64,000 nucleotides of DNA from Hoeflea sp. IMCC20628 (GCF_001011155.1 NZ_CP011479.1:1010501-1074500), one strand, 5' to 3'; shown: positions 1-8,604, counted from the first letter of the stretch. Translations and numbers: made by a program. Notes: generated by a model from the sequence alone, not told the origin.

Positions 1-473
1 GTGGCGTCGGAGCCGCCGCAGATGGTGCCGATCACCAGTTCGGAAATCTCCATCGGCACTGTGGGTTGTACTGCCAGCGCCTCTGCCGCATCCTTCACCC
101 AGGCTCGGCCGGTCTCAATCGCTGCGGCGGTTCCGCCGCCGGCCTGGATCGTGATCAGGTTGACGGGCCGACCTGATGCCTTGATCACCCCGGCCAGCCG
201 CTGCTTTTTGAAGTTCTCGCACCCCAGCGACACCAGTTGTACCGCCCCGACATTGGGGTGAGTGCAAAGCGCCTCCATCATCTCCTGGCCGTAGTCGGAG
301 GGAAAGCAGCCGGAGAAGCCGATGACCTGCACATCAGCCTCGGCAAACGGCCTGGCGATCTTGCTACAGACATGGTGGGCGCATTCGACCAAATAGGCAA
401 CGAGGACGACGTTGCGGATGCCCTTGCGGCCGTCGGCGCGGGGCCAGCCCTGCATCATGGGAGAGGTTTTCAT
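1..473 (-). CDS. UxaA-family dehydratase, large (catalytic) part, truncated by window edge
   Basis: The first 157 residues are visible and the C-terminus lies outside the window. The reading frame opens at an ATG (471-473) with MKTSPMMQGWPRADGRKGIRN, the typical start of the large domain of altronate/galactarate dehydratases, and continues with the Cys-containing stretches GFSGCFPSDYG, VSLGCENF and IGTICGGSDAT. This family removes water from sugar acids such as altronate, galactarate or sulfolactate, usually with Fe2+. It starts 2 bp after the small SAF-domain gene, so the two form a split UxaA enzyme as in many alphaproteobacteria. The substrate is not determined; the neighbouring dehydrogenases and TRAP transporter suggest an aldonate or uronate-derived acid. 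Confidence 0.85.
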   Translation of the reverse strand, partial: MKTSPMMQGWPRADGRKGIRNVVLVAYLVECAHHVCSKIARPFAEADVQVIGFSGCFPSDYGQEMMEALCTHPNVGAVQLVSLGCENFKKQRLAGVIKASGRPVNLITIQAGGGTAAAIETGRAWVKDAAEALAVQPTVPMEISELVIGTICGGSDA

Positions 474-475
474 AG

Positions 476-766
476 TTACTCCATCACTTCGATCGCCGTG
501 TACCGGCTGGTCAGGTTGTGAACATGCACATGGGCGCCCAGCGGGATGTCGGTGGTCGCAAAACCGATTGGCATGCCGTATTTGAGAATGTCGGCACCGG
601 CCGGGATCGGCTGGCAGGCGAGCTTGTGGCCCATGCCCAGTCTTTGCAGCACTTCGATCGGGCAACCGGCCAAAACAATGGTCTCGCCCTTTTCGAGCGT
701 TGCGGCCAGCACCGCGACATTGTCTTGCGGCGCGAGGATGATTAGGCGCGGATCGGTGTCGGTCAT
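476..766 (-). CDS. UxaA-family dehydratase, small SAF-domain subunit
   Basis: A 96-residue protein corresponding to the N-terminal SAF domain of altronate/galactarate dehydratase. Visible features are the early LAPQDNVAVL, the central GHKLACQPIPAGADILKYG segment and the C-terminal HVHVHNLTSRY, which is characteristic of UxaA N-domains (VHVHN). In fused enzymes this domain precedes the catalytic part; here it is a separate gene directly upstream of it on the minus strand, with a 2-bp gap that implies translational coupling. It follows the GntR regulator gene by about 10 bp, so regulator, small and large subunits look like one operon. Confidence 0.85.
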   Translation of the reverse strand: MTDTDPRLIILAPQDNVAVLAATLEKGETIVLAGCPIEVLQRLGMGHKLACQPIPAGADILKYGMPIGFATTDIPLGAHVHVHNLTSRYTAIEVME

Positions 767-776
767 GGAATGTCCG

Positions 777-1496
777 TTATTTTGTGTCGGTGGGATTGGC
801 GAATGCGTTGGCGAGCGCGTCGGGGTTATCTCTGACCCATCTGATGACCTGGTTCACATGTGTCCACATGGCGTGACGCGCCTCGTCAACGCGTTGATGT
901 TCGATGGCGTCGACAATCATGCCGTGCTCGCTGCGGATGCTCTGAAAATCAAAATCGGCCAACCGCTGGCGCCAGATCCGGGCCCGAACGGTGGGTGCCG
1001 AGACGATACGCAGCAGGGCGGCCTGGATCGGGTTGCTGCCGATTTCGGCGATCAGGTTGTGGAAGGCGCCGTCAAGCGCCATCAACCGCGCCGAGTCGTT
1101 TTCGTCCAGCACTTCCCTGTGCAGTTTTTTCAGCGCCGCCAACTGCGCTGGGCTGCGGCGTACCGCAGCTTCCTGCACGGTGGCGACCTCAAGCAGCTGG
1201 CGCAGCTCAAGATACCACACCACCGAACGGGCGTCAGAGACGTCAACGGCGAACCGCAACACATCCATCATCCCGGCCGGATCTAGATCGGAGACATAGG
1301 TGCCGTCACCTTGCCTTGCTTCCAGTATCCGCATGGTCTGCATGGCGCGCACCGCTTCGCGCAACGAATTCCGCGACACGCCGAGTTGCGCGGCGAGATC
1401 GGCCTCGTTGGGAAGCCGGTCGCCGGGACGCAGTTGTCCGGACTGGATCAACTCCTTCACCAGATTGATGGCCTGATCGACCTTTGGGCTGCTCAA
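777..1496 (-). CDS. GntR family (FadR/FCD) transcriptional regulator
   Basis: A 239-residue regulator with an N-terminal winged helix of GntR type (LRPGDRLPNEADLAAQLGVSR, about residues 20-42, followed by SLREAVRAMQ) and a C-terminal all-helical FCD ligand domain. FCD domains usually bind small organic acids. The likely start is a TTG at 1494-1496 preceded by a GAGGAG ribosome site; no in-frame ATG fits better. It leads the UxaA genes on the minus strand and is divergent from the dehydrogenase/TRAP operon beginning at 1942, so it probably controls both in response to a sugar acid. The effector is unknown. Confidence 0.88.
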   Translation of the reverse strand: MSSPKVDQAINLVKELIQSGQLRPGDRLPNEADLAAQLGVSRNSLREAVRAMQTMRILEARQGDGTYVSDLDPAGMMDVLRFAVDVSDARSVVWYLELRQLLEVATVQEAAVRRSPAQLAALKKLHREVLDENDSARLMALDGAFHNLIAEIGSNPIQAALLRIVSAPTVRARIWRQRLADFDFQSIRSEHGMIVDAIEHQRVDEARHAMWTHVNQVIRWVRDNPDALANAFANPTDTK

Positions 1497-1941
1497 GCTC
1501 GCATACTCCTCGCTGAATTCGTCCCATGTTTATCGCAGAGTAACCGCGAACTGCAGCAAAATTCAAGTTAATAATTGACAGTCATAGGATGTATGCGTAT
1601 CAAACATGCGAGGATAGCGCTATAAGTGCAGGATTGAGGGTATTAGTAGCAAAGCTACGCGAATACATGGGAGGACTTGCCTTGGTATTCAAATTTCTTG
1701 TCGGTGGGATTTTGCCGGCAGCCGGTCTGTCGGATGCCAGATCAAGCGCCTGTTTGCTCGTGCCGACGAATCTGAGTTCAAAGGAGCCGAGGTTATTGGG
1801 GTCATTTTCCGGAGCGGTAAACGTCGCTGATGGCCGGGGCATGTCGGCGTACTGCCGCTCCGGATCCTGGCAATCCGCGGTCCGATCATCCCCGGCGTGT
1901 TGATGATCGTCGACCGCACAAATTCACATTGACAGGACCAA
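1497..1941. promoter_or_regulatory. Divergent intergenic region between GntR and dehydrogenase operons
   Basis: 445 bp without a gene I can support. A TTGACA hexamer at 1575-1580 is a possible plus-strand -35 element, with only a weak -10 (TATCAA, 1598-1603). Several short open frames cover 1589-1903 but none has a recognisable domain or a good ribosome site, and the best stretch of coding-like sequence (about 1690-1930) is broken by stops. It may hold the operators of the GntR regulator plus a decayed gene fragment. Confidence 0.35.
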
Positions 1942-2961
1942 ATGATGAAAGCAGTTAGCATCGAGGCGATCGGCAAGGTCGCACTAACAGATGTCGCAGC
2001 GCAAGAGATGGGCCCCGATGATGTCCGCATCAAGGTGCGTTATGTCGGCCTCTGCGGCAGCGACTTGAACACGTTTCGCGGCCGCAATCCGCTGGTCTCG
2101 TTTCCCCGGATACCCGGACATGAAGTGGCAGGGACGGTGCTGGAAACCGGCGTCGGTGTCGGCACGGAGATCAAGCCGGGCATCAGCGTAATCCTCTGGC
2201 CGTATTCGGCCTGCGGCACTTGCAAATCCTGCCAAGCGGGCAGGGCCTATGCCTGCCGGTATAACCAGACCCTTGGCGTTCAGCGTGATGGTGCCCTGCG
2301 CGAGGAAATCGTCGTGCCGGCCAGCGCCGTCATTACCAACGATACACTGTTACCGCGCCGTATGGCTCTGGTTGAGCCGCTTTCGGTCGGCTTTCACGCC
2401 GCGCGCCGCGGGTCCGTCAGCAAGAATGACACCGTGCTGGTGTTCGGCTGCGGCATGATCGGCCTCGGCGCCGTGTTCGCCGCAGCCCGGGCTGGTGCAC
2501 GTGTCATCGCTGTCGACCCGATAGCCGCCAAGGAAGCTGTCGCCCGGACCTGTGGGGCGGGCGAATTCTTGTCGTTGACCGGCGAAAACCTGGCGCGCGA
2601 AATCGAAAGTCTTACGGATGGGCATGGCGTCGATTTAGTCATCGAGGCGGTCGGTATTCCCGAGACATTCGTGGCCGCTATCGATCTCGTCGGCTTCTGC
2701 GGGCGCGTGGTCTATGTGGGCTATTCAAAGGCTCCGGTTACTTACGAAACCAAGCTGTTCAACCTCAAGGAGCTGGACATCTTCGGATCGCGCAACGCCA
2801 GCCGGCAAGATTTTCACGATGTAATCGCCGCTCTGGAAGAATTCGGTGACAAGGCGGATGCGCTCATTACACGAGAAATTCCGCTGCAGGAAGCTGCCGG
2901 AGCGCTGCCTTACTGGGACCAGAACCCGCAGGACGTACTCAAGCTCGTGGTGGCGCTATGA
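1942..2961 (+). CDS. Zinc-dependent medium-chain alcohol/polyol dehydrogenase
   Basis: A 339-residue MDR-family enzyme. Catalytic-zinc residues lie in GLCGSDLNTFRG (about 32-43) and PGHEVAGTV (about 55-63); the structural zinc lobe has the cysteine series CGTCKSCQAGRAYAC (about 92-106); the NAD(P) Rossmann motif is VFGCGMIGLGAV (about 170). The family oxidises secondary alcohols of sugars, sugar alcohols or sugar acids (sorbitol, L-idonate, galactonate). It starts the plus-strand operon with ATGATG and an upstream ACAGGA ribosome site, and its stop overlaps the next gene by 4 bp. Together with the following SDR it could interconvert two epimeric hydroxyl groups through a keto intermediate; that is inference from context. 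Confidence 0.88.
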   Translation: MMKAVSIEAIGKVALTDVAAQEMGPDDVRIKVRYVGLCGSDLNTFRGRNPLVSFPRIPGHEVAGTVLETGVGVGTEIKPGISVILWPYSACGTCKSCQAGRAYACRYNQTLGVQRDGALREEIVVPASAVITNDTLLPRRMALVEPLSVGFHAARRGSVSKNDTVLVFGCGMIGLGAVFAAARAGARVIAVDPIAAKEAVARTCGAGEFLSLTGENLAREIESLTDGHGVDLVIEAVGIPETFVAAIDLVGFCGRVVYVGYSKAPVTYETKLFNLKELDIFGSRNASRQDFHDVIAALEEFGDKADALITREIPLQEAAGALPYWDQNPQDVLKLVVAL

Positions 2962-3731
2962 CGATGATGGATATGCAAGCGGCCTACAGCCTTGCAGGAA
3001 AGACGGCGCTGGTCACCGGCGGAGGCAGCGGCCTGGGGCTGGCGATCGTCCGCTGTCTAGCCATAGCCGGCGCACGAGTGATCATCGCCGGCCGACGCGC
3101 AGAAGTGCTGCAGGCAGCCTGCCAGGAGATTGGCGGGGAATGTGCCTTCCAGGTGATGGATCTCGCCGACGTCAAGGGCATGGCGGTGCAGGCTGACGCG
3201 CTGGTGTCGGCCCATGGCCCGATCGATATTCTCGTCAACAATGCCGGCAACACGCTCAAGAAGCCCTTCACCGACAGTACCATCGAGGATTTTGATTCGG
3301 TCTTTGACGTTCATGTGCGTGGTGCGCTGGAACTGACCCGTCGTCTGGTCCGCGATCAGTTGGAGAAGAAGGCTGGATCGGTGATCTTCACCTCGTCAAT
3401 GACGGCCTATATCGGTCAGCCAAACGTGCTTGGCTACACCGTTGCCAAGACCGCGCTTTCTGGTGTGATCCGCGGCTTGGCGGCGGAACTTTCGGCGGAT
3501 GGTGTGCGCGTCAACGGCGTTGCCCCCGGCTGGATCGACACAGATTTGTACCGCAAGGCGACGGCAGGTGATCTACCGCGCCAGCAAAAGATCCTGTCGC
3601 GCATTCCCATGAATGCATTGGGTCAGCCCGAAGACATCGGCTGGGCCTGTGCGTTCCTTGCATCGCAAGCCGCCAGATATGTCACCGGTCAGGTTCTGCT
3701 TGTCGATGGCGGCGCGGCCACCGGCTTCTGA
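2958..3731 (+). CDS. Short-chain dehydrogenase/reductase (gluconate 5-dehydrogenase-like)
   Basis: A 257-residue classical SDR. The cofactor motif TGGGSGLGLA is at about residues 20-29, NNAGN at about 94-98, the catalytic Ser in FTSSMTAY (about 145-152) and the YxxxK pair in YTVAK (about 158-162). The C-terminal LLVDGGAATGF is typical. The overall pattern resembles gluconate 5-dehydrogenases (IdnO type) that reduce keto-aldonates. It overlaps the zinc dehydrogenase stop by 4 bp (ATGA) and precedes the RraA-like gene by 24 bp, so the three genes are cotranscribed. Confidence 0.88.
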   Translation: MTMMDMQAAYSLAGKTALVTGGGSGLGLAIVRCLAIAGARVIIAGRRAEVLQAACQEIGGECAFQVMDLADVKGMAVQADALVSAHGPIDILVNNAGNTLKKPFTDSTIEDFDSVFDVHVRGALELTRRLVRDQLEKKAGSVIFTSSMTAYIGQPNVLGYTVAKTALSGVIRGLAAELSADGVRVNGVAPGWIDTDLYRKATAGDLPRQQKILSRIPMNALGQPEDIGWACAFLASQAARYVTGQVLLVDGGAATGF

Positions 3732-3755
3732 GCCGAATTTAGAAAGGAACACCAC

Positions 3756-4433
3756 ATGGACGATAAATCACTTTTCGCCCGCATGAAACAGGACCTGTTC
3801 ACCGCAGTCGTCGGCGACGTGCTGGATCAGATGGGTCACCGCAACCAGTTTCTGCCGCAGGCAATCAAGCCGCTGGTTCCGGGTACGGCCGTCATCGGGC
3901 GCGCTATGCCGGTACTCGAGGCAGATTATCCTGACGGGCACGGCAACGGCATGGGGCCGATGGCCGACAAGCCCTTCGGCGTCATGTTCGAGGCGCTGGA
4001 CAGCCTGATCGAGGGCGAAATCTACATTGCGAGCGGTGCTTCGCTGAACTACGCCCTGTGGGGCGGCTTGATGTCCACCCGGGCGCTGCATCTCAACGCT
4101 GCCGGTGCCATCCTAAATGGTTACGTTCGCGATACCACCGAAATCCGCAATCTCGGTTTTCCGGTGTTTTCCCAAGGCAGCTTTGCCCAGGACCAGGGCG
4201 TCCGCGGCAAGGTGCTCGACTATCGCGTTCCGCTTACCATCGGTGCTGCCAGGGTCACGCCGGGAGATCTGATCTTTGCCGACGACGAGGGCGTGCTGGT
4301 GATCCCGCGCGCGGTCGAGGCCGAGGCGGTGGAACGGGCCTTTGAAAAGGTTGCCACCGAAAACGAAGTCGCCAAGGCGATCAAGGCTGGTATGAGCACG
4401 CAAGAGGCCTTTGCCACTTTCGGCGTCATGTGA
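3756..4433 (+). CDS. RraA-family protein (possible oxo-acid aldolase)
   Basis: A 225-residue member of the RraA/HMG-aldolase family. Seen features are GDVLDQMGHRNQFLP near the N-terminus, and further on GGLMSTRALHLNAAGAILNGYVRDTTEI, which carries the Gly-rich loop and the R-D residues that hold the metal and oxo-acid in 4-hydroxy-4-methyl-2-oxoglutarate aldolases, then DLIFADDEGVLVIPR. Such enzymes cleave hydroxy-oxo-acids to pyruvate plus an aldehyde or keto acid; others only inhibit RNase E. Its place inside a sugar-acid operon between the SDR and TRAP genes favours a catabolic aldolase or decarboxylase role. A ribosome site (AGAAAGGAAC) precedes the ATG. Confidence 0.8.
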   Translation: MDDKSLFARMKQDLFTAVVGDVLDQMGHRNQFLPQAIKPLVPGTAVIGRAMPVLEADYPDGHGNGMGPMADKPFGVMFEALDSLIEGEIYIASGASLNYALWGGLMSTRALHLNAAGAILNGYVRDTTEIRNLGFPVFSQGSFAQDQGVRGKVLDYRVPLTIGAARVTPGDLIFADDEGVLVIPRAVEAEAVERAFEKVATENEVAKAIKAGMSTQEAFATFGVM

Positions 4434-4490
4434 GGCGCCGAATTACACGACACCTACTATCAAATCATGGACTAATGAGGAGTATTGAAC

Positions 4491-5468
4491 ATGAGAAACC
4501 TTATCAAATCTGCCGTCGGCGGACTTCTGCTGGCAACAGCAATGGCCAGCGCCGCTATCGCGGGAACCACCATCAAGGTGGCCTATGAGAACAATCCCGG
4601 TGAGCCTGTCGATCTGGTTGTGCATCGCTGGGCCGAGATGCTGACTGATCGCAGCGGTGGCGAGATCACACTCGAACTGTATCCGAGCTCGCAGCTGGGC
4701 TCCAAGCAGGACGTGACCGAGCAGGCGATGCTCGGCTCCAACGTCGTGACCATCACCGATGTCGGCTTCCTCGCTGATTTCGTGCCTGACCTCGGCATTC
4801 TGTTCGGGCCGTATCTCAGCGACAGTCCCGAAGCCCTGTTCTCTATCTACGAGAGCGACTGGTTCAAGGAGAAGGAAAAGGAACTGGCCGAGAAGGGCGT
4901 GCATATTGTCATGTCCAACTACCTCTACGGCACCCGTCATCTGATTTCGACCAAACCGGTGCGCACCCCGGCCGACATGCAGGGCATGAAGATCCGTACG
5001 CCCAACAACATCATGCAGATCAAGGCTATTGAGGCGATGGGAGGTACAGCCACCCCGATGCCGCTTGGCGAAGCCTATACAGCCCTGTCGCAGGGCATCA
5101 TCGATGGGGTTGAAAATCCCCTGGCGGTGATTTACGGCGGTCGCTTCCACGAAGAGGCCAAGTATCTCAACATGATCGGCTATCTCCTGAACACCTCGGT
5201 GTTTGTTGGTGGTGAAGCGTTCTTTTCGACGCTGAGCAAAGAAGATCTGGCGATGATCCATGAAACCGCACACGAGGCCGGGCTTTACAGCCAGGAACTG
5301 GCTGCGGCCAATGACGAGGAAGTCATCAACAAGATGAAAGAGGCCGGCGTGGAGGTGATCTATCCCGACACTGCGCCGTTCCGCGAAGCCGCCATGGCTG
5401 TCTATACCCAGTTCCCCGAGTGGAGCGATGGCCTTTACGAACAGATCCAGGGACAGCTCTCCAAGTAG
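4491..5468 (+). CDS. TRAP transporter substrate-binding protein, DctP family
   Basis: A 325-residue periplasmic binding protein with a signal peptide (about residues 1-25, ending ASAAIAG). The DctP core is clear: MKIRTPNN (about 165-172) carries the Arg that binds substrate carboxylate, followed by TPMPLGEAYTALSQGIIDGVENP. I chose the ATG at 4491 rather than the in-frame TTG at 4485, because GAGGAG at 4477-4482 is correctly spaced for the ATG. The protein captures a carboxylate, most likely the sugar acid processed by the enzymes encoded upstream, and delivers it to the DctQ and DctM membrane subunits that follow. Confidence 0.9.
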   Translation: MRNLIKSAVGGLLLATAMASAAIAGTTIKVAYENNPGEPVDLVVHRWAEMLTDRSGGEITLELYPSSQLGSKQDVTEQAMLGSNVVTITDVGFLADFVPDLGILFGPYLSDSPEALFSIYESDWFKEKEKELAEKGVHIVMSNYLYGTRHLISTKPVRTPADMQGMKIRTPNNIMQIKAIEAMGGTATPMPLGEAYTALSQGIIDGVENPLAVIYGGRFHEEAKYLNMIGYLLNTSVFVGGEAFFSTLSKEDLAMIHETAHEAGLYSQELAAANDEEVINKMKEAGVEVIYPDTAPFREAAMAVYTQFPEWSDGLYEQIQGQLSK

Positions 5469-5548
5469 GGGCGTCTGATAGATCAATGATCCTACCGGGG
5501 ACGCGAGCCATCGTGTCCCCGGCTTTCCAACTTGGGAGCGCCCACAGC

Positions 5549-6016
5549 ATGTCGATCATAACCCGCGTCCTGAAGACGCTCCTGTTCGTGCCGATCAGCT
5601 TTCTGGTCCTTGCAACTGCCTATTCCGTGTTTCAGCGCTATTGGGCCGAAACCCCGGTGCACTGGATGGAAGAGGCTTCGGGCATTGCCTTGGTCTGGAT
5701 CGTGATGATCGGGGCCATCGCTGCCGAAAAGGATGGCGATCAGCTTTCCATTCCGTTGATGGTGGACATGATGTCAGACCGCTGGCGCCGCTTGGTCGAG
5801 ATTTTCATAGGTACGCTCTCCGTCGGCCTGTTGTTGACGCTTGGCTATTTCGGCTGGACCCTCGCCAACAAGGTCGCATTCAAACTCACCGGGGTGCTCA
5901 AGATCTCCTGGTTCTGGATCGACATCGCACTGCCTGTCGGTTTTGCCGGCATGATCCTCTGCTATTTGTGGCGCGGCCGCAAATCGCTGCGTGCACGTGA
6001 AGGGGCAAGCCAATGA
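5549..6016 (+). CDS. TRAP transporter small permease, DctQ family
   Basis: A 155-residue protein with four predicted membrane helices. The family pattern YSVFQRYWAETPVHWMEEASG near the N-terminus and the conserved VWIVMIGAIAAEKDG are present. A longer in-frame extension exists upstream, but it would overlap the binding-protein gene; the ATG at 5549 has a ribosome site (GGGAG) and gives the normal family length. It overlaps the large permease start by 4 bp. DctQ tethers the binding protein to the DctM transport channel in the inner membrane. Confidence 0.88.
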   Translation: MSIITRVLKTLLFVPISFLVLATAYSVFQRYWAETPVHWMEEASGIALVWIVMIGAIAAEKDGDQLSIPLMVDMMSDRWRRLVEIFIGTLSVGLLLTLGYFGWTLANKVAFKLTGVLKISWFWIDIALPVGFAGMILCYLWRGRKSLRAREGASQ

Positions 6017-7287
6017 GCTGGGCTGTCATCCTTTTGATCATGCTGGCACTGTTTGCGCTCAACATGCGACTCTATCTCGGCATACTTGCCGCAGTGCTGA
6101 TCTATTTCGTGTTCTTCAATTCCATGCCGATGGAAATCGCGGTGCAGCGCTTCATCGCGCCGTCGCAGAACACATCACTGCTGGCGATTCCGTTTTTCGT
6201 GCTGCTCGGCACGTTGTTGTCCTATTCCGGTGTGGCCGAACGCATCGTCGATGTCGCCATGTTGCTGGTGGGGCGCATTCGTGGCGGTCTCGCGCTTGCC
6301 AATATTCTGGTTAGCATGCTGCTTGGCGGGGTTAGCGCCTCCAACCTTGCCGACAGTGCCATGTTGACGCGCATGATGGTACCGGAAATGGAAAAGCGCG
6401 GTTACGGCCGCGCCTTTTCCGCAGCCGTGACCGCCGCCGGTTCGCTGGTCACGCCGATCATCCCACCGGGCATCGCGCTCATTATCTACGCATTGATTGC
6501 CGACGTATCGGTGTCGAAAATGTTCATGGCCGGGATCATCCCGGGCTTGCTCGCCGCCGCCTCGCTGATGGTGGCGGCCTATCTGGTCTCGCGCAAACGC
6601 GGCTATATGCCCGCCGCCACAAAGCGCCCGAGCCTGCGTGAAGCCGCAGGCACAATCCTGCGCGCCTGGCCCGCCGTGTTTCTGGTCATGGTCATCATCG
6701 GCGGTATCCGCTTCGGTATTTTCACTCCGACCGAGGCCGGCGCCGTTGCCGTTCTTCTGGTGTTGATCACGGGCATGCTGGTCTACAGGACCATGCGGCT
6801 CACCGATGTCTTCACATCGGTTTACGAGGCTTCCAAATCCACCGCCTCGGTGCTGCTGATCATCATGGCGAGTGGCGCGCTCGGCTGGATTTTTTCGGTA
6901 GAAAAGGCTGGTGTTGCCTTTGCCGATCTAGCGACTGGAATGACCGATAGCCCAATCCTGTTTCTGCTGCTGGTCAACGTCGCACTCCTGCTGCTGGGCA
7001 TGCTGATCGAGGGAACGGCTTTGCTCATCATCCTCGTACCGCTGCTCAAGCCGACTTTGATGGCGATGGGCATCGACCCGATTCATTTTGGCATCATCAT
7101 GATCTTCAACCTGTCGATTGGTACGCTGACACCGCCTGTCGGAACGGTGATGTTGCTGGTCGCCAATCTGGCCAGGGTTGACATAGCTTCCTTCACCCGC
7201 GAATCTCTGCCGTTTTTCGCGGCCCTGCTCTTCGTGCTTGGCTTGATCGTCTTCATTCCGGGTCTGTCGCTTTTCCTGGCGGGATGA
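6013..7287 (+). CDS. TRAP transporter large permease, DctM family
   Basis: A 424-residue inner-membrane protein with about 12 hydrophobic helices, the usual DctM length. Family landmarks include LLAIPFFVLLGTLLSYSG, the SASNLADSAM region, VTPIIPPGIALIIY and the late IGTLTPPVGTVMLL with the conserved TPPVG. It uses a sodium gradient to move the substrate from DctP across the membrane. It is the last gene of cluster 1; no terminator is evident, and downstream DNA decays into fragments. Confidence 0.92.
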   Translation: MSWAVILLIMLALFALNMRLYLGILAAVLIYFVFFNSMPMEIAVQRFIAPSQNTSLLAIPFFVLLGTLLSYSGVAERIVDVAMLLVGRIRGGLALANILVSMLLGGVSASNLADSAMLTRMMVPEMEKRGYGRAFSAAVTAAGSLVTPIIPPGIALIIYALIADVSVSKMFMAGIIPGLLAAASLMVAAYLVSRKRGYMPAATKRPSLREAAGTILRAWPAVFLVMVIIGGIRFGIFTPTEAGAVAVLLVLITGMLVYRTMRLTDVFTSVYEASKSTASVLLIIMASGALGWIFSVEKAGVAFADLATGMTDSPILFLLLVNVALLLLGMLIEGTALLIILVPLLKPTLMAMGIDPIHFGIIMIFNLSIGTLTPPVGTVMLLVANLARVDIASFTRESLPFFAALLFVLGLIVFIPGLSLFLAG

Positions 7288-7690
7288 CGAAGCATCTTGT
7301 TCTGCTGTTCGAGATGGCGGGAGTTGAGAGAATGCTATGTTCACAACGGCTGCGGGGTCTATGACTCGGCCGCGTGGCAAGACTTGTCCGCTCTCGATCC
7401 GGCCGATCGGCTGCCCGACTCAATTTTCATGCAGGGTTTCGCGAACCAGCACCGTTATCGATCTCTCGATGCGTCATCGCTGTTTGCGCGCCTCGCGAAC
7501 GTTGGATGGGGTCGAACGAAAAAAATCTAACGCAAGGACTCGTCCGGCCGACAGAGGTTCGGGCGTCGCACTGCGGCCAATCCGTGTCATGTAGCCCGCA
7601 ATAAATTGACGCGTTTCTTCGATGCCACCGCAGACACCACACTTTCAAGCATCTCACGCGGTTTATCGAGGGTTCCCAAAACCATGGGTG
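7288..7690. other. Non-coding or decayed stretch after TRAP cluster 1
   Basis: About 400 bp with only short, unrecognisable open frames on both strands. It precedes a run of identifiable gene fragments, so it is probably decayed coding sequence. I see no RNA gene, clear promoter or terminator here. Confidence 0.5.
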
Positions 7691-7912
7691 TCAGCATGAC
7701 CTAAGATCAGGGAAGGCTGTCATCTCCCGCATATCGTCTTCATGCTGGAGCAGATTTGCGAGACCAATGGCATGTCGTTTGGATCGGCGGAGGCAAGCTT
7801 AACATGGCCGTGAGAGCGCGGCTTCACCACAACGGTCGTCACCGTCATGCCATAGCCGTCCTTCACCAGATCGCGGCGATCCCGGTCCACATAGCGTGGG
7901 ATAATCCTGCTG
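7691..7912 (-). pseudogene. Fragment of a GMC-family (choline dehydrogenase-like) oxidoreductase
   Basis: Read on the minus strand, 7800-7759 encodes KLASADPNDMPLVS, preceded by a stretch ending in VVVKPRSHGHV. This matches the C-terminal part of GMC flavoenzymes (pattern KPxSRGxVxLxSADPxxxPLIxPNxL). After the Ser at 7759-7761 the homology jumps frame to NLLQHEDDMREMTAF (7756 downwards), so there is a frameshift, and a stop follows at 7691-7693. No start and no FAD-binding N-terminus exist nearby. This is a non-functional remnant, directly abutting an integrase fragment. Confidence 0.6.
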
Positions 7913-7990
7913 CGTTTGCGGCTCCAGGCCGCGCATCAGCATATCATGCTGGATACGCTGGCGAAGCAGTGTGATCGGAGCATCGGCCGA
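7901..7990 (-). pseudogene. N-terminal fragment of a tyrosine recombinase (IS91-associated integrase type)
   Basis: The minus strand encodes SADAPITLLRQRIQHDMLM followed by RGLEPQTQQDY, the characteristic beginning of core-binding domains in small site-specific recombinases accompanying IS91-like elements (LRQRMxxDMxxRxLxPxTQxxY). Homology stops abruptly at the Tyr (7901-7903), where the GMC fragment begins, and no catalytic domain follows. It looks like a breakpoint between a mobile element and a host gene. Confidence 0.5.
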
Positions 7991-8064
7991 CAAGTTAGTG
8001 GAAAGTTCCTTTTGTTGAAGGGATATCAACTGGGGAGCAAAAGTAGGTCAGCGCCGCCGATCAT

Positions 8065-8325
8065 GTGGCGCGCTTTGTCGGTGAGGCAGCGAAAATCAAG
8101 GTCATGGCTTTTGTTGCGACGAAGGTGAAGCTGGGTCTGGGAGCCAAGGACGAAGCGAAACTGGCCGCTGCCGTCCGCAGGGGCGTGGGCGATGACTCCC
8201 ACTTCATAGCGGCCGCCAATCATTGCTACACCACGGCAGATGCCTATTACGTCGGGCGTGCGTTGGAAGAACTTGATGCATTCTGGTTCGAGGAGCCGAT
8301 CGCCCCTAACGCGATGTCAGGCCCG
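8065..8325 (+). pseudogene. Central fragment of an enolase-superfamily (mandelate racemase/muconate lactonizing) enzyme
   Basis: The frame encodes VATKVKLGLGAKDEAKLAAA, then a degraded GDDSHFIAAANHCYTT and LDAFWFEEPIAPNAM. This follows the order of MR/MLE barrels: a TAVKxKxGxG strand with the catalytic Lys pair, the xVDANxxY metal strand (here Asp has become Ala) and the WFEEP strand with the second metal ligand. The N-terminal capping domain and the rest of the barrel are missing. The loss of the metal Asp and the truncation mark it as a pseudogene. It is not closely similar to the intact family member at 32026. Confidence 0.6.
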
Positions 8326-8604
8326 TGTTTCAAACCCGGTTCGAGAGGTGGAAGTGGTTTATTGTTTACGCTTTTCCGTTGTCGTTCTGACGGGATACAC
8401 GGGAAAGAGACGCTCTATCAGTTGGCTGCATTCGAATGTATGGACGGTGCTGCGTCCATTGATGCTCTTGCTACCTTCGAACTTAATCGTAATTTTGCGA
8501 TTGCTGTTCGGCAATGGTCCAAATGACGGCCTGAAATTCATTGTGTCTGTCAGTGGCAAAATATCCTGGCAGCCAACTCGATAATTCGTGGAAAAGGATA
8601 TGCG
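8326..8604. other. Unassigned stretch upstream of aldose epimerase
   Basis: The plus frame stays open to 8526 after the enolase fragment, but the encoded residues match nothing I recognise. An AAAGGA ribosome site at about 8594-8599 belongs to the epimerase gene that follows. Probably a continuation of the decayed region plus a promoter. Confidence 0.4.

Noticed and set aside
1589-1903. Open plus-strand frame of 104 codons in the GntR divergent region
   Set aside because: No ribosome site, no recognisable domain, and neighbouring frames look equally or more coding-like but are broken by stops.
4443-5486. Long minus-strand frame (347 codons) opposite the first DctP gene
   Set aside because: It is antisense to a clear TRAP binding protein with signal peptide and family motifs; its own product is His/Arg-rich with no motif.
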